A stretch of 35,746 nt of DNA from a virus, in IMG/VR virus record IMGVR_UViG_3300044633_000120, positions 1 to 35,746 of that record. The stretch is one strand, 5' to 3'. This document shows, in pieces, positions 23,160 through 31,628 of the stretch. Both the position numbers and the translations under genes were made by a program. How positions within the stretch are numbered: the first letter of the stretch is position 1; each line of letters begins with the position of its first letter. The notes beneath the pieces are model-generated. The model had not been told where the DNA came from. It did not search any database and worked only from the letters and a program-made list of their open reading frames with translations.

Positions 23160-23599
23160 TAGTAGAAAAACTAACCCTACATCGTTTAGAGGAGTTTTTT
23201 GAACTAGTTACCAAGATGGTAGCCGAGGCAGAGTTTGCTTACGCAATACCAGAAAAGCACAAGATTCTACATTTATTTAAGAATCCTAATGCAGTCGGAT
23301 TTATCGCAATAGAACACAACAGAATTGTTGGGTTTATATCGGGTCTAGCCCATGAGTATTTCTTTAGTAATCGTAAAAGAGTAAGTGATCTAGGATTCTT
23401 TGTATTACCTGAGTATCGAGGTAGTAGAGCAGCACTTAAACTAGTAAAATCACTAGAAACATGGGCTAAAGATATGGGTGCAGATGATCTGCACTTAGGA
23501 CAAACAACAGCAGTAGACATGGATAAAACCAGACAGTTTTATGAGAGACTAGGTTATAAAACTGTTGGCTTTAATACAGTCAAACACTTAAAGGATTAA
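23156..23599 (+). CDS. GNAT-family acetyltransferase, probable non-ATG start
   Basis: From the ATG at 23216 the protein is 127 aa and would lack the first strand and helix of the GNAT fold. The frame continues upstream to a CTG at 23156 overlapping the previous stop, adding 20 residues (LIVEKLTLHRLEEFFELVTK) that supply exactly that strand and helix. I therefore take CTG as the probable start. Conserved parts: GFIAIEHNRIVGFISG, LGFFVLPEYRGSRAALKLVK, which binds acetyl-CoA, and TRQFYERLGYK. The substrate is unknown. Confidence 0.7.
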   Translation: MIVEKLTLHRLEEFFELVTKMVAEAEFAYAIPEKHKILHLFKNPNAVGFIAIEHNRIVGFISGLAHEYFFSNRKRVSDLGFFVLPEYRGSRAALKLVKSLETWAKDMGADDLHLGQTTAVDMDKTRQFYERLGYKTVGFNTVKHLKD

Positions 23600-23601
23600 T
23601 T

Positions 23602-24315
23602 ATGTGCGGTGGATTCGTAGGAGATTTTGTAGAAAATACTGTGAGTTCTGCTAGTGATGTTGTAGGAAATCAATTACAAGAAATAGTAGATGATCCTGTA
23701 AAAGCTGCTGCTAAAGTTGCTGCCGTTGCTAGTGGAAACGCATGGGCATTACCTATTATTGAAGGTGTAGACACAATAGAAGAAGGTGGAACTATAGGAG
23801 AAGGTCTTTTATCTGCCGGTAAGTCTTATGCAGGACAACAGATTGGTGCTGAATTAGGTAGTCAATTTGGTGGTGGTGGGTATGGCACAGGCGAAGATTT
23901 TGATATGGGTGGTGGGGCAAACTATAATCTTACAGGCGAAGATTTCAATATGGGAGGCTCGCTTGGTGATGCTGATGTGCAACCAGGCGGTTTTTATGGT
24001 GGCGGTGAAGCACCACAGGCAACCATCATTCCTGGAGAACTAGGCGATATTATTCTAGATGCAAATGGTAATGTAATTACATCATCTGGATCTGACATAC
24101 TACCAGCACCAAGCACTTTTAACATATCGCCAAGTCAAGCATTACAAGCACTAAGAGGTGCTAGTGGTTTATTAGGTAAACGACAACCACAAGCAATACC
24201 ACAAATGCAGATGGGTGGTAGAACACAAATGCCTCAAGGAGCAGTAGATTACTCTGGCATTTATAACTTATTGGCTCTACAAAGAGCAAGAAATCCAAAT
24301 TCTTTACTAGGATAA
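23602..24315 (+). CDS. Gly-rich internal virion protein
   Basis: The 237-aa protein has a helical Ala-rich N-terminal part (DDPVKAAAKVAAVASGNAWA; AGQQIGAELGSQFGGGGYG), two repeats of the type TGEDF-D/N-MGG (about 97-103 and 111-118), and a Gln/Met-rich C-terminus. Composition and position among the ejection-type genes suggest an internal virion role; no enzymatic motif. Confidence 0.5.
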   Translation: MCGGFVGDFVENTVSSASDVVGNQLQEIVDDPVKAAAKVAAVASGNAWALPIIEGVDTIEEGGTIGEGLLSAGKSYAGQQIGAELGSQFGGGGYGTGEDFDMGGGANYNLTGEDFNMGGSLGDADVQPGGFYGGGEAPQATIIPGELGDIILDANGNVITSSGSDILPAPSTFNISPSQALQALRGASGLLGKRQPQAIPQMQMGGRTQMPQGAVDYSGIYNLLALQRARNPNSLLG

Positions 24316-24318
24316 ATT

Positions 24319-25680
24319 ATGGCAATTGATCTATCAGCTTTATTCGGACAACAACCAGACTATTCTCAGTTTATTAGTCCTGCTGAGACACAAAGGATGC
24401 AGTCTGGTGCTGGTCAGCAAGCCTTACTAAACGCTGCTATTGCTTTACTAGGATCGTCTGGACAAACAAGACAACCTATCAGCACAGGACAGGCTTTAGG
24501 TGGTGCTTTGGGCGCAGCCTCAGAAGGTTATAACCAATCGTTTGATCGTAATCTAAAGCAAATGTTAACTGGTATGCAGTTGGGTGAGTTTTCTAGAAAA
24601 CAAAAGCAAGCAAAAGAAATAGAACAAATTAGAAAGGGTGCTTTTACTCCTACTGTAACAGTAGCTCCTGGAATGTCATCCCAAGATCCAATGGTAGCTA
24701 AAATGATGGAAGAAAATCTATTAATGGGTGATGTAGGTTTGCAATCATTAGCTAGATCAGGTAATTTTCCAGTTCAAGGAAAACCACAAGAAATTACAAC
24801 ACCACAAGTTTCGCAAGAATTTGACATAAAAAAATTGGTAAGTGGGCTAATGGGTGCTGGTTATATAGACGAAGCAAAAAAATATGCACCAGAATATTTA
24901 ACTGCTGGAGATTCTGTTTATCAAAAAAACATTACTGGTGGTTTAACACCTGTAATTAATAATCAAGGAAAACTAACTGGTGATTTTGGTAATTATGCAA
25001 AACTGTTTTATGGATCAGACAAAGTATCTGATCTTCCAAAAGGTGCTAGTCAAAATATAGTTCAATACATTAACAAAGGACAAGCACTTACTGGTGGTGT
25101 TGCTATGCCAGTTGGAAAAGAAGGTGCTAATTTGGTAGATAAAGATTTGTTGGAGTTAGGAAGAAGCCGTCTTAACTTTCAATCTGCAATAAATCAATTT
25201 AGACCTGAGTTTTTAACTAGACCTTTCCAAGCAAAAATGACATTGTTGTCAGAAGCTGAAAAACTTAATAGACCATTAAGTGAAACAGAAAAATCTGATT
25301 TAACTGCCTATACAGCATTTCAACAAAATGCAATGTCTAATTTGAATCTGTATATTAATCAATTAACTGGTGCTGCTATAGGAGCAGGAAGCGAAGAAAA
25401 TCGTTTAAGATCCGCCATTCCTGATCCACAAAAAGATAGCCCAACACAGTTTGAATCAAAAACAACTGAAGTTTTAAGGCTTGGTAAACTAGCAGAAGTA
25501 AGACTGTCTTATGTTAAAAAGAATGGACTTAAAATTACTGATGTTTCTTTAGATAACATACCTTCAATTATGAAAGCTAGAGAAGCAGAAATAGCCAGAG
25601 ACTTAAAACTAGATCCAAATAAGCCTGCCGATAGAGATGCAATTAGAACTAAATTAGCCCAAGAATTTGGCTTGTTATAA
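24319..25680 (+). CDS. Internal virion / ejection-type protein (453 aa)
   Basis: The N-terminus (MAIDLSALFGQQPDYSQFIS; ALLNAAIALLGSSGQTRQPI; GQALGGALGAASEGYNQSF) has the hydrophobic Gly/Ala-rich helices common in podovirus ejection proteins, followed by long alpha-helical segments (RKQKQAKEIEQIRKG; FQQNAMSNLNLYINQLTGAA). A role in forming the periplasm-spanning DNA channel is inferred. Third codon positions are markedly more A/T-rich than in the capsid genes. Confidence 0.6.
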   Translation: MAIDLSALFGQQPDYSQFISPAETQRMQSGAGQQALLNAAIALLGSSGQTRQPISTGQALGGALGAASEGYNQSFDRNLKQMLTGMQLGEFSRKQKQAKEIEQIRKGAFTPTVTVAPGMSSQDPMVAKMMEENLLMGDVGLQSLARSGNFPVQGKPQEITTPQVSQEFDIKKLVSGLMGAGYIDEAKKYAPEYLTAGDSVYQKNITGGLTPVINNQGKLTGDFGNYAKLFYGSDKVSDLPKGASQNIVQYINKGQALTGGVAMPVGKEGANLVDKDLLELGRSRLNFQSAINQFRPEFLTRPFQAKMTLLSEAEKLNRPLSETEKSDLTAYTAFQQNAMSNLNLYINQLTGAAIGAGSEENRLRSAIPDPQKDSPTQFESKTTEVLRLGKLAEVRLSYVKKNGLKITDVSLDNIPSIMKAREAEIARDLKLDPNKPADRDAIRTKLAQEFGLL

Positions 25681-25691
25681 CAGGACACAAT

Positions 25692-27707
25692 ATGAGCATA
25701 ACAGAAGAATTATTAGGTTTAGGTGTTCCAAAACAAACATCCAAATTACCTCCTGATGTTGCAAGTATTACAGATGAAATATTAGGATTGTCTCGCCCAA
25801 GACCAATGGAACACAAAGGGGCAGATGTTCCTAAAGGTGCTATTGCAGATCCTACAAAAAGTGCAGGAGTATCACGAGCATTTGCTGGTGGATTGCCAAC
25901 TGAAAAACAAGAAACAATTAAATATTTTGCAAGACAACGAGGTATTCCAGAAAGCAAATATAAAATTATAGATGGAAATATTGCTTATCTAGCAGATGAT
26001 GGTAAATACTACAAAGAAATTGCAACACCATTAGAAACAACAGCCTATTATGCCCCTGATGTTTTAGAAGCAATACCACCTACAGTTGCTGGTATTGCAG
26101 CAGCACCATTAAGCCCTGCTGTTAACATTCCGTTAGCAACTACTGTAGGTGGTGGATCAAACTATCTTAGACAGTTAATAGCAGAACAAGTTACTGGCGC
26201 ACCAATAAATCCAACTGATGTAGCACTATCTGGATTGTTGTCTGGTGTATTTGAGTCTGTTCCTGCTATTGCAAGAGGATTAAGAGAAAGAAGTTTAGTT
26301 AGAGATGTTGGTCAAATAGACACAAAATCACTTCAAAATTTACTAAAACAATCATCTCAATTTGGTGTTCAATTAACTCCAGCAGAACTTACTCAACTTT
26401 CTAGTCTTGCATCACAACAAAAAGTAATTGGTAATTTGCCAACTAGTGCAAAACCAATGCAACAATTTTATGAAAAAAGAGAAGTTGAGCAAATTCAACC
26501 AGCTATAGATAAATTCTTAACATCTATATCAAAAGTTACAGAGCCAACACAGGCTGGTCAATTAGGACAAAAAGCACTTACTACAACAAAAGAAACACTA
26601 GAGCAAGCAAGAACAGAAGCGACAGATCCTTTATATACAGAAGCATTTAGGTTATCAAAACCTGTAGATATTACAAGTGTTGTTGAAAATATCGACAATC
26701 AATTAAAAACGGCAAAAGGCGCGCAAGCAGCAACATTAAGCAAGATAAAATCTTTAATGTATAAAGAAGCACCAAGACTTGATGACAATGGCAATATTAT
26801 CTCTAAGGGTGTATTGGATGATAGATTGCCTGCTTTGCAAAACACAAAATTTAACATCGATTCTATTTTTAAAGAGGAAACATTTGGTTCTTTAGACAAA
26901 AGAATACAGGGTCAAATTAAAAAAATTCAAGATGATCTTCTTACTGCTATGGGAAAAGAAAACCCTGCATATTTAGAAGCAAATAAAGTTTTTGCTGATT
27001 TATCTAAACCATTAGAAGAATTTGCCGAAAGAAAAACTGGCACAAGTCTTACTCAAATGAGTTCAGATAATTTAAATCAATTTGCTAAACGAGTATTTGA
27101 AGGTGGAAGTCCAGAAACAGTAGCTTATGTAAAAGAACAAATTATTAAGTCAAATCCTGATGCATGGAGTGCTGTAACACGAGCATATCTACAAGATGCT
27201 TGGGAAACTGCATCTAAAGCATCTACACAACAAAAAGGTAGAGTAAAATTAGATGTAGGAAATGCATGGCAAAATATACTTTTAGGTGATGTTAAAAGAC
27301 AAAAAGCATTACAAATTGCACTAGAACCACAACAGTTTCAAGCATTAAGAGATTTGTCTGATGTTTTACAGGCTGCCGGTAGCGTTAAAAAATTAGGATC
27401 TGACACTACATTTAATTCAATGATTCTAAAACAAATGTACCGAGAAGCAGAACAAGATCCAGTTGGAATGGCTGCAACTTTAATTGGCACAGGAATTCAA
27501 CCACAAAACTGGGGTCAAAAGGTTTCAGAGTGGGCAGCAGAAAGAAGCCTTGCTAAAGATGCAGAAAAAATAGCAAACATTATTACAGACCCACAAGGTA
27601 TTAATAAATTAAAAGAGTTAAGACAATTATCACCAACATCGGCAAAAAGATGGGCAGGAACTGCTCAAATTTTAGGCAATTACGGCATTATTGAAATGAA
27701 AGACTAA
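25692..27707 (+). CDS. Large internal virion protein (671 aa)
   Basis: The largest protein of the ejection block. It has an N-terminal GLGVPKQTSKLPPDV-type region, a hydrophobic Ala/Pro-rich stretch near 125-180 (ALEAIPPTVAGIAAAPLSPAV-like, possibly membrane-active), then about 450 residues of helices with many Gln, Lys and Glu (TLEQARTEATDPLYTEAF; FQALRDLSDVLQAAGSVKKL). This is the usual build of the third ejection protein in podoviruses. No lytic transglycosylase motif was seen. The DNA is strongly A/T-rich at codon position three. Confidence 0.6.
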   Translation: MSITEELLGLGVPKQTSKLPPDVASITDEILGLSRPRPMEHKGADVPKGAIADPTKSAGVSRAFAGGLPTEKQETIKYFARQRGIPESKYKIIDGNIAYLADDGKYYKEIATPLETTAYYAPDVLEAIPPTVAGIAAAPLSPAVNIPLATTVGGGSNYLRQLIAEQVTGAPINPTDVALSGLLSGVFESVPAIARGLRERSLVRDVGQIDTKSLQNLLKQSSQFGVQLTPAELTQLSSLASQQKVIGNLPTSAKPMQQFYEKREVEQIQPAIDKFLTSISKVTEPTQAGQLGQKALTTTKETLEQARTEATDPLYTEAFRLSKPVDITSVVENIDNQLKTAKGAQAATLSKIKSLMYKEAPRLDDNGNIISKGVLDDRLPALQNTKFNIDSIFKEETFGSLDKRIQGQIKKIQDDLLTAMGKENPAYLEANKVFADLSKPLEEFAERKTGTSLTQMSSDNLNQFAKRVFEGGSPETVAYVKEQIIKSNPDAWSAVTRAYLQDAWETASKASTQQKGRVKLDVGNAWQNILLGDVKRQKALQIALEPQQFQALRDLSDVLQAAGSVKKLGSDTTFNSMILKQMYREAEQDPVGMAATLIGTGIQPQNWGQKVSEWAAERSLAKDAEKIANIITDPQGINKLKELRQLSPTSAKRWAGTAQILGNYGIIEMKD

Positions 27708-27709
27708 TC

Positions 27710-29086
27710 ATGGCATATACAAAGTATTCTTTAACCCCTGCTAATAACACAGCAGCACCTCCAGATGGTGCGCCAGAGGGAATGTTGCCATCAGCAGTAA
27801 ACGATACTATGCGCGATATGATGGCGCAGATCCGAGATGCTGGAGATGGTATTCGTGATGGCACATATACCATGACTGCACCTAAGATCACAGGTGGAAC
27901 GATTACTGGTGTTACATTTAGCTCTATTGTTGTTACTGGTGGCTCTATCACAGGTATTACCGATCTAGCAGTAGCAGATGGTGGTACAGGTGCATCGACA
28001 GCAGCTAACGCTAGAACAAACCTTAGTGCTGCTGCTAGTGGCGCAAACTCTGATATTACTTCTTTAACAGGACTTACTACTCCTTTATCCCAAGCACAAG
28101 GTGGTACTGGAACTACAACAGGTTATTACGGATTTAAAAACAGAATCATCAATGGTGCGATGGTTATTGACCAGCGTAATGCTGGTGCTAGTGTTACTTT
28201 AAGCACAACAACACAATATCCTGTGGATAGATTTGCTTCGTATGAAGGAACATCTGGAGCAACAATAACAGCACAACGCTCGACAATCGCTCCAACAGGA
28301 TTTACAAATAGTATTTTATATACTGTAAGTACAGGAACTACCCCTGCGGTTGGTGATATTAATGCGTTTTGGCAATCTATTGAAGGTTTTAATGTTGCTG
28401 ATTTAGGATGGGGAACTGCTAATGCACAAACAGTAACTTTGTCTTTTTGGGTTCGTTCTAGTGTTACAGGAACTTATTCTGTTTCGTTTAATAACAACGC
28501 ATCAAATCGTTTTTATGTTGGAACATATACGGTAAATTCTGCAAACACTTGGGAACAAAAAACAATAACCGTTGCTGGTGATACAAGCGGAACTTGGACT
28601 ACTGACAATACTACTGGTATTCAAGTAACTTGGGATATTGGTTACGGAACAAACTTTAATGGAACTGCTGGTGCTTGGGGTTCTTCAACAATTCGCAGAA
28701 CATCAGGTTCAGTTCAATTAGCAGCAACTACAGGAGCAACTTTCTACATCACAGGAGTTCAGCTAGAGGTAGGCTCTACAGCTACTAGCTTTGATTACAG
28801 ACCTTATGGAACTGAATTTGCACTTTGCCAAAGATATTACATAGAGCCAAATAGCACATTTTGGGCGTTCTTATATCGAGGTGATAACTACCAAATGTCT
28901 GCATATCAATATCCAGTAACTATGAGAGCTACTCCAACATCTACCTATACATGGAATGCTGATGGTGGTTCAGGTGATGGAACTCCTGTAATTACTGCTT
29001 ACCAATGGTATGTTTCAACAAGTGCAACAAATGGTGCAGGAGTAAATCCAAGAGTTACTGCATTAAAGTTAAGTGCGGAGTTATAA
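27710..29086 (+). CDS. Second tail fibre with carbohydrate-binding-like domain
   Basis: The 458-aa protein starts with a fibre-base pattern (GAPEGMLPSAVNDTMRDMMA), has ADGGTGASTAANARTNL and AQGGTGTTTGYYGF turns typical of phage fibres, then a beta-sandwich from about 145 (NRIINGAMVIDQRNAGASV) ending YITGVQLEVGSTATSFDYRP. That last block is clearly related to the WGAQLELGSTANTY block of the 708-aa fibre, so the two fibres share a domain by duplication or recombination. The C-terminal 90 residues would carry receptor contacts. Confidence 0.78.
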   Translation: MAYTKYSLTPANNTAAPPDGAPEGMLPSAVNDTMRDMMAQIRDAGDGIRDGTYTMTAPKITGGTITGVTFSSIVVTGGSITGITDLAVADGGTGASTAANARTNLSAAASGANSDITSLTGLTTPLSQAQGGTGTTTGYYGFKNRIINGAMVIDQRNAGASVTLSTTTQYPVDRFASYEGTSGATITAQRSTIAPTGFTNSILYTVSTGTTPAVGDINAFWQSIEGFNVADLGWGTANAQTVTLSFWVRSSVTGTYSVSFNNNASNRFYVGTYTVNSANTWEQKTITVAGDTSGTWTTDNTTGIQVTWDIGYGTNFNGTAGAWGSSTIRRTSGSVQLAATTGATFYITGVQLEVGSTATSFDYRPYGTEFALCQRYYIEPNSTFWAFLYRGDNYQMSAYQYPVTMRATPTSTYTWNADGGSGDGTPVITAYQWYVSTSATNGAGVNPRVTALKLSAEL

Positions 29087-29087
29087 A

Positions 29088-29291
29088 ATGTATAAACAAT
29101 ATCCAAATAGTCCTATTTTTGGCGAACCAAAAGCTGTAGAAAGATTATCCGACAATGCTTGCATCCCATTCGACCCAGCCAACACAGACTACCAAGCCTT
29201 CAAAAAAGATGTCTTAGCTGGTGCAGAACTGCAAGATGCCGATGGGAATGTGATGACGGATGCTAGTGCGTTTATAGCGAGCTTGCCATGA
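29088..29291 (+). CDS. Tail-fibre assembly-like small protein
   Basis: From ATG 29088 the protein has 67 residues (MYKQYPNSPIFGEPKAVERL, then PANTDYQAFKKDVLAGAELQ), the pattern of short proteins that follow phage fibre genes and may help fold them or form the fibre tip. A GTG at 29073 would add five residues but lies inside the fibre gene. It overlaps the next gene by 4 nt. Confidence 0.6.
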   Translation: MYKQYPNSPIFGEPKAVERLSDNACIPFDPANTDYQAFKKDVLAGAELQDADGNVMTDASAFIASLP

Positions 29292-29458
29292 CAGATTTAG
29301 TTGACAAGAACGAGGCAGCTTTGTCTGCTCACGAAGCTGTCTGTGCTGAACGCTATACAGGTATCAACGCTAGGCTAAAACGCTTAGAACAGATCCTAAT
29401 AGGTTCGGCAGCTTTTATTATTGCTATTCTACTTTCTCTTGTCTTGAAATTAAATTAA
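29288..29458 (+). CDS. Small membrane protein of the lysis region
   Basis: A 56-aa protein: a charged, helical N-terminal part (KNEAALSAHEAVCAERYTGI, then NARLKRLEQIL) followed by one transmembrane segment (GSAAFIIAILLSLVLKLN). This resembles XhlA/haemolysin-type or holin-associated phage proteins. ATGA overlap with the preceding gene; the holin and lysozyme follow. Confidence 0.6.
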   Translation: MTDLVDKNEAALSAHEAVCAERYTGINARLKRLEQILIGSAAFIIAILLSLVLKLN

Positions 29459-29469
29459 GCCTATGAACT

Positions 29470-29922
29470 ATGTCCGATCAATTTGGGTTTTTAGAGGGTG
29501 CAAAGTCATTTAGCGAAAGCGTAAAGACAGGCAAAGAAGCAGGCAAGGCTATCGGATCATCTATCGAGGATGTCCAAAAAGAAGCAGCCTCGGTAGCACA
29601 ACAAAAAGCCTTAGAACGCAGAAGGCAGATCAGAGAAGCAGAAGTAGTAAAAGAGCAGTATTTCAAACGAGCCATGATGCAATGGCAAAAACAAGAAGAT
29701 GTAAGAATAAAAGAAGAACAAGTAAAGAAAGACTTTGTGAAACATCATGGTCAAAAACGATGGTCAGAAGTAGAAACTATCAAAGCAAAGATTGAAAAAC
29801 AAGAGAAGGAAATAGAAAATGAATTTAGAAAAGATTTGGCAGAAGTGCGTAGAGTTATGTATATGTGCTATGCGTTGGCTGCAATCGTTGCCTGGTATCT
29901 TACTTGGGGTCATAAAGGGTAA
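29470..29922 (+). CDS. Helical protein with C-terminal membrane anchor
   Basis: The 150-aa protein is mostly a charged coiled coil (QQKALERRRQIREAEVVKEQ; IKAKIEKQEKEIENEFRKDL) with a single hydrophobic C-terminal segment (YMCYALAAIVAWYLTW, about 131-146). It lies between small membrane protein and holin genes. A spanin-like or lysis-accessory role is possible, but there is no lipobox or signal peptide. Confidence 0.55.
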   Translation: MSDQFGFLEGAKSFSESVKTGKEAGKAIGSSIEDVQKEAASVAQQKALERRRQIREAEVVKEQYFKRAMMQWQKQEDVRIKEEQVKKDFVKHHGQKRWSEVETIKAKIEKQEKEIENEFRKDLAEVRRVMYMCYALAAIVAWYLTWGHKG

Positions 29923-29925
29923 ATA

Positions 29926-30411
29926 ATGCTTACACTCATCTCTACAGCTTTGTCTTTCCTAATGGGTGGACTACCTAAACTCTTAGACTTCTTTCAAGAC
30001 AAGTCCGACAAAGCCCACGAATTAGAATTAGCCAAGATGCAAACGGAGAGAGAACTCCAGATGCTAGAAAGAGGTTATGTTGCACAGGCTAAGATCGAGG
30101 AGATTCGTACCGATCAAGTCCAGATGCAGACCCAAGCACAAGAACGCACAGCTATGTACCAACACGATATAGAAATCGGTAAAGGTGCAAGCCAATGGAT
30201 CATTAACCTACGAGCCTCGGTTCGCCCTGTCGTTACCTACCTGTTTGTTTTCCTACTAATTATCGTAGACATCGCCTCTATTTGGTGGGCATGGTCTAGC
30301 GGAGTAGCGTTTGCAGAAGCTATCCCTATGGTATTTGATGCAGATGAGATGCAGATCCTAGCCTCTATTATTGCCTTTTGGTTCGGTACGCAAGCCTTTG
30401 CTAAGAAATGA
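29926..30411 (+). CDS. Holin (3-TM type)
   Basis: The 161-aa protein has a hydrophobic N-terminus (LTLISTALSFLMGGLPKLL), a central Gln/Glu-rich helix, and C-terminal membrane segments (RPVVTYLFVFLLIIVDIASI, then MQILASIIAFWFGTQAFAKK). This matches the GTA/3TM holin family, which forms inner-membrane holes that release the lysozyme. It overlaps the lysozyme gene by 4 nt. Confidence 0.75.
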   Translation: MLTLISTALSFLMGGLPKLLDFFQDKSDKAHELELAKMQTERELQMLERGYVAQAKIEEIRTDQVQMQTQAQERTAMYQHDIEIGKGASQWIINLRASVRPVVTYLFVFLLIIVDIASIWWAWSSGVAFAEAIPMVFDADEMQILASIIAFWFGTQAFAKK

Positions 30412-30881
30412 TTGACCATAAAGTCATTGAGATGATTAAGCACCACGAAGGGGTCAGAACTACCCCTTATCGGTGTCCAGCTTTACTTTGGACTGTTGGT
30501 GTCGGTCATGTCATAGATCCTAGTCATGCTAGAGTATTACTAGCAGAACGAAAAGCTCTGCCTATCCCTAGCGGATGGGATAGAGTCTTAACGATGGGAG
30601 AAGTAGATGAAATTCTTGCTAAAGATTTGGCGCGGTTTGAAAGCGGAGTACAACGATTATGTCCTAGTGGGCTTACTACTGGTCGGTTTGGCGCACTTGT
30701 GTCTTTCGCCTTCAATGTTGGACTCGGTAATCTCCAAAATTCTACCCTTCGGATGAAACACAATCGAGGTGAGTTTGAGGGTGCTGCCGAGGAGTTCTTA
30801 AAATGGAACAAGGCAGGCGGTAAGGAATTAAAAGGACTGACTACTAGACGCAAAGACGAAAGAGCTTTGTACCTCTCATAG
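30408..30881 (+). CDS. GH24 lysozyme (endolysin)
   Basis: The 157-aa endolysin has the T4-lysozyme signature: E14 (KHHEG), C23 at the T4 D20 position, and T29 in WTVGVGH, with spacing identical to T4 E11-D20-T26. Further GH24 blocks: FGALVSFAFNVGLGNLQNST and GLTTRRKDERALY near the C-terminus. It cleaves peptidoglycan glycan strands. There is no signal peptide, so export depends on the holin. Its last 6 nt overlap the end of the leftward nuclease gene. Confidence 0.9.
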   Translation: MIDHKVIEMIKHHEGVRTTPYRCPALLWTVGVGHVIDPSHARVLLAERKALPIPSGWDRVLTMGEVDEILAKDLARFESGVQRLCPSGLTTGRFGALVSFAFNVGLGNLQNSTLRMKHNRGEFEGAAEEFLKWNKAGGKELKGLTTRRKDERALYLS

Positions 30882-31295
30882 AATCTTGCCATACTTAAAC
30901 AGGGTGTTCTTATCTACTAAGAAAGCCTTTTTGATCTGACTATCCCCTTCCCCTATAAATTCTACATACTGTAGTTTACTGAGGAAGATGCACTTAAATA
31001 TGTGCTTGACTGGCATGATGACAAACATCTCTCCATCATAAAAAACCCAGTAATCAGCTTGGGTAGCCATTAGACCTGAGTCTTTCCCATACATCTCTAT
31101 CTCTACAACGATATTGCCTGTGCGTTGGCTCATCGGGTCAAACTTCACCTCTACTGCCTTATCTATCTCTGGTATCCATATATCGTAACCCTTAAAAGCG
31201 TTTACAAGGGTCGCACAAGGGTATTTCTTCTGTAGGATAGCCAAGACCCTTTCCTCTACCTCCAAACCCCTCTGTAGGTCTGTTTGGAAGGTCAT
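30876..31295 (-). CDS. PD-(D/E)XK nuclease-like protein
   Basis: From the ATG at 31295 (139 aa; an ATG at 31346 would extend through a hairpin-rich gap) the protein has the endonuclease core: a leading helix EVEERVLAILQKKYPCATLV, then KGYDIWIPEIDKAVEVKFDP with D in the PD position and E-V-K as the catalytic (D/E)xK, and NIVVEIEMYGK. Phage relatives are resolvase- or VRR-type nucleases. It is the last gene of the leftward early operon. Confidence 0.65.
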   Translation of the reverse strand: MTFQTDLQRGLEVEERVLAILQKKYPCATLVNAFKGYDIWIPEIDKAVEVKFDPMSQRTGNIVVEIEMYGKDSGLMATQADYWVFYDGEMFVIMPVKHIFKCIFLSKLQYVEFIGEGDSQIKKAFLVDKNTLFKYGKIL

Positions 31296-31379
31296 AAAGC
31301 CACCCTGATCGGAAGGGGGGTGGCACTCCTTGAAAGGGTGTGGCATTGCGCCACTAATGCCGATCTCATCGGGGATTAC
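31296..31379 (-). promoter_or_regulatory. Hairpin-rich intergenic leader of the nuclease gene
   Basis: Read on the minus strand, three inverted repeats follow each other in 84 nt: CCGAT-gag-ATCGG (31372-31360), GGCATT/AATGCC (31361-31342) and GCCACCC/GGGTGGC (31324-31299, 12-nt loop). The last arm ends 3 nt before the ATG at 31295 and holds the GGGTGG ribosome-binding stretch, so the stem would hide it. A role in translational control is inferred. Confidence 0.45.
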
Positions 31380-31628
31380 TTAAAAAGCAAAATCATCGTC
31401 TTTAATCTTGGGCATCTCATCATCTCCCTTGGGAGTAAAGCCTTTCTGTTTCGGATCACCAATACGACCCGATATAAACTTCCCATTCTTGCCTTCTTTA
31501 GTCCAGGCATCAAACCAATGCTCTACTCCGTTAATCTTAATCGACCCTTTAAAATCAGGGTGTTTCTCTGTGAGCTTTTTGTCGTTCTTAAATAGACTAA
31601 AGCTGCCATCTTTCATCTCATAGGTCAT
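31380..31628 (-). CDS. Small SSB-like or replication accessory protein with acidic tail
   Basis: The 82-aa protein has a strand-rich body (MKDGSFSLFKNDKKLTEKHP; GSIKINGVEHWFDAWTKEG; GKFISGRIGDPKQ) and ends in an acidic tip with terminal Phe (DDEMPKIKDDDFAF), like the partner-binding C-terminus of single-stranded-DNA-binding proteins. It stands beside a YqaJ exonuclease and a Sak3 annealing protein, so an SSB-like role in recombination is likely but not proven; the body is shorter than a standard OB-fold SSB. Confidence 0.5.
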   Translation of the reverse strand: MTYEMKDGSFSLFKNDKKLTEKHPDFKGSIKINGVEHWFDAWTKEGKNGKFISGRIGDPKQKGFTPKGDDEMPKIKDDDFAF

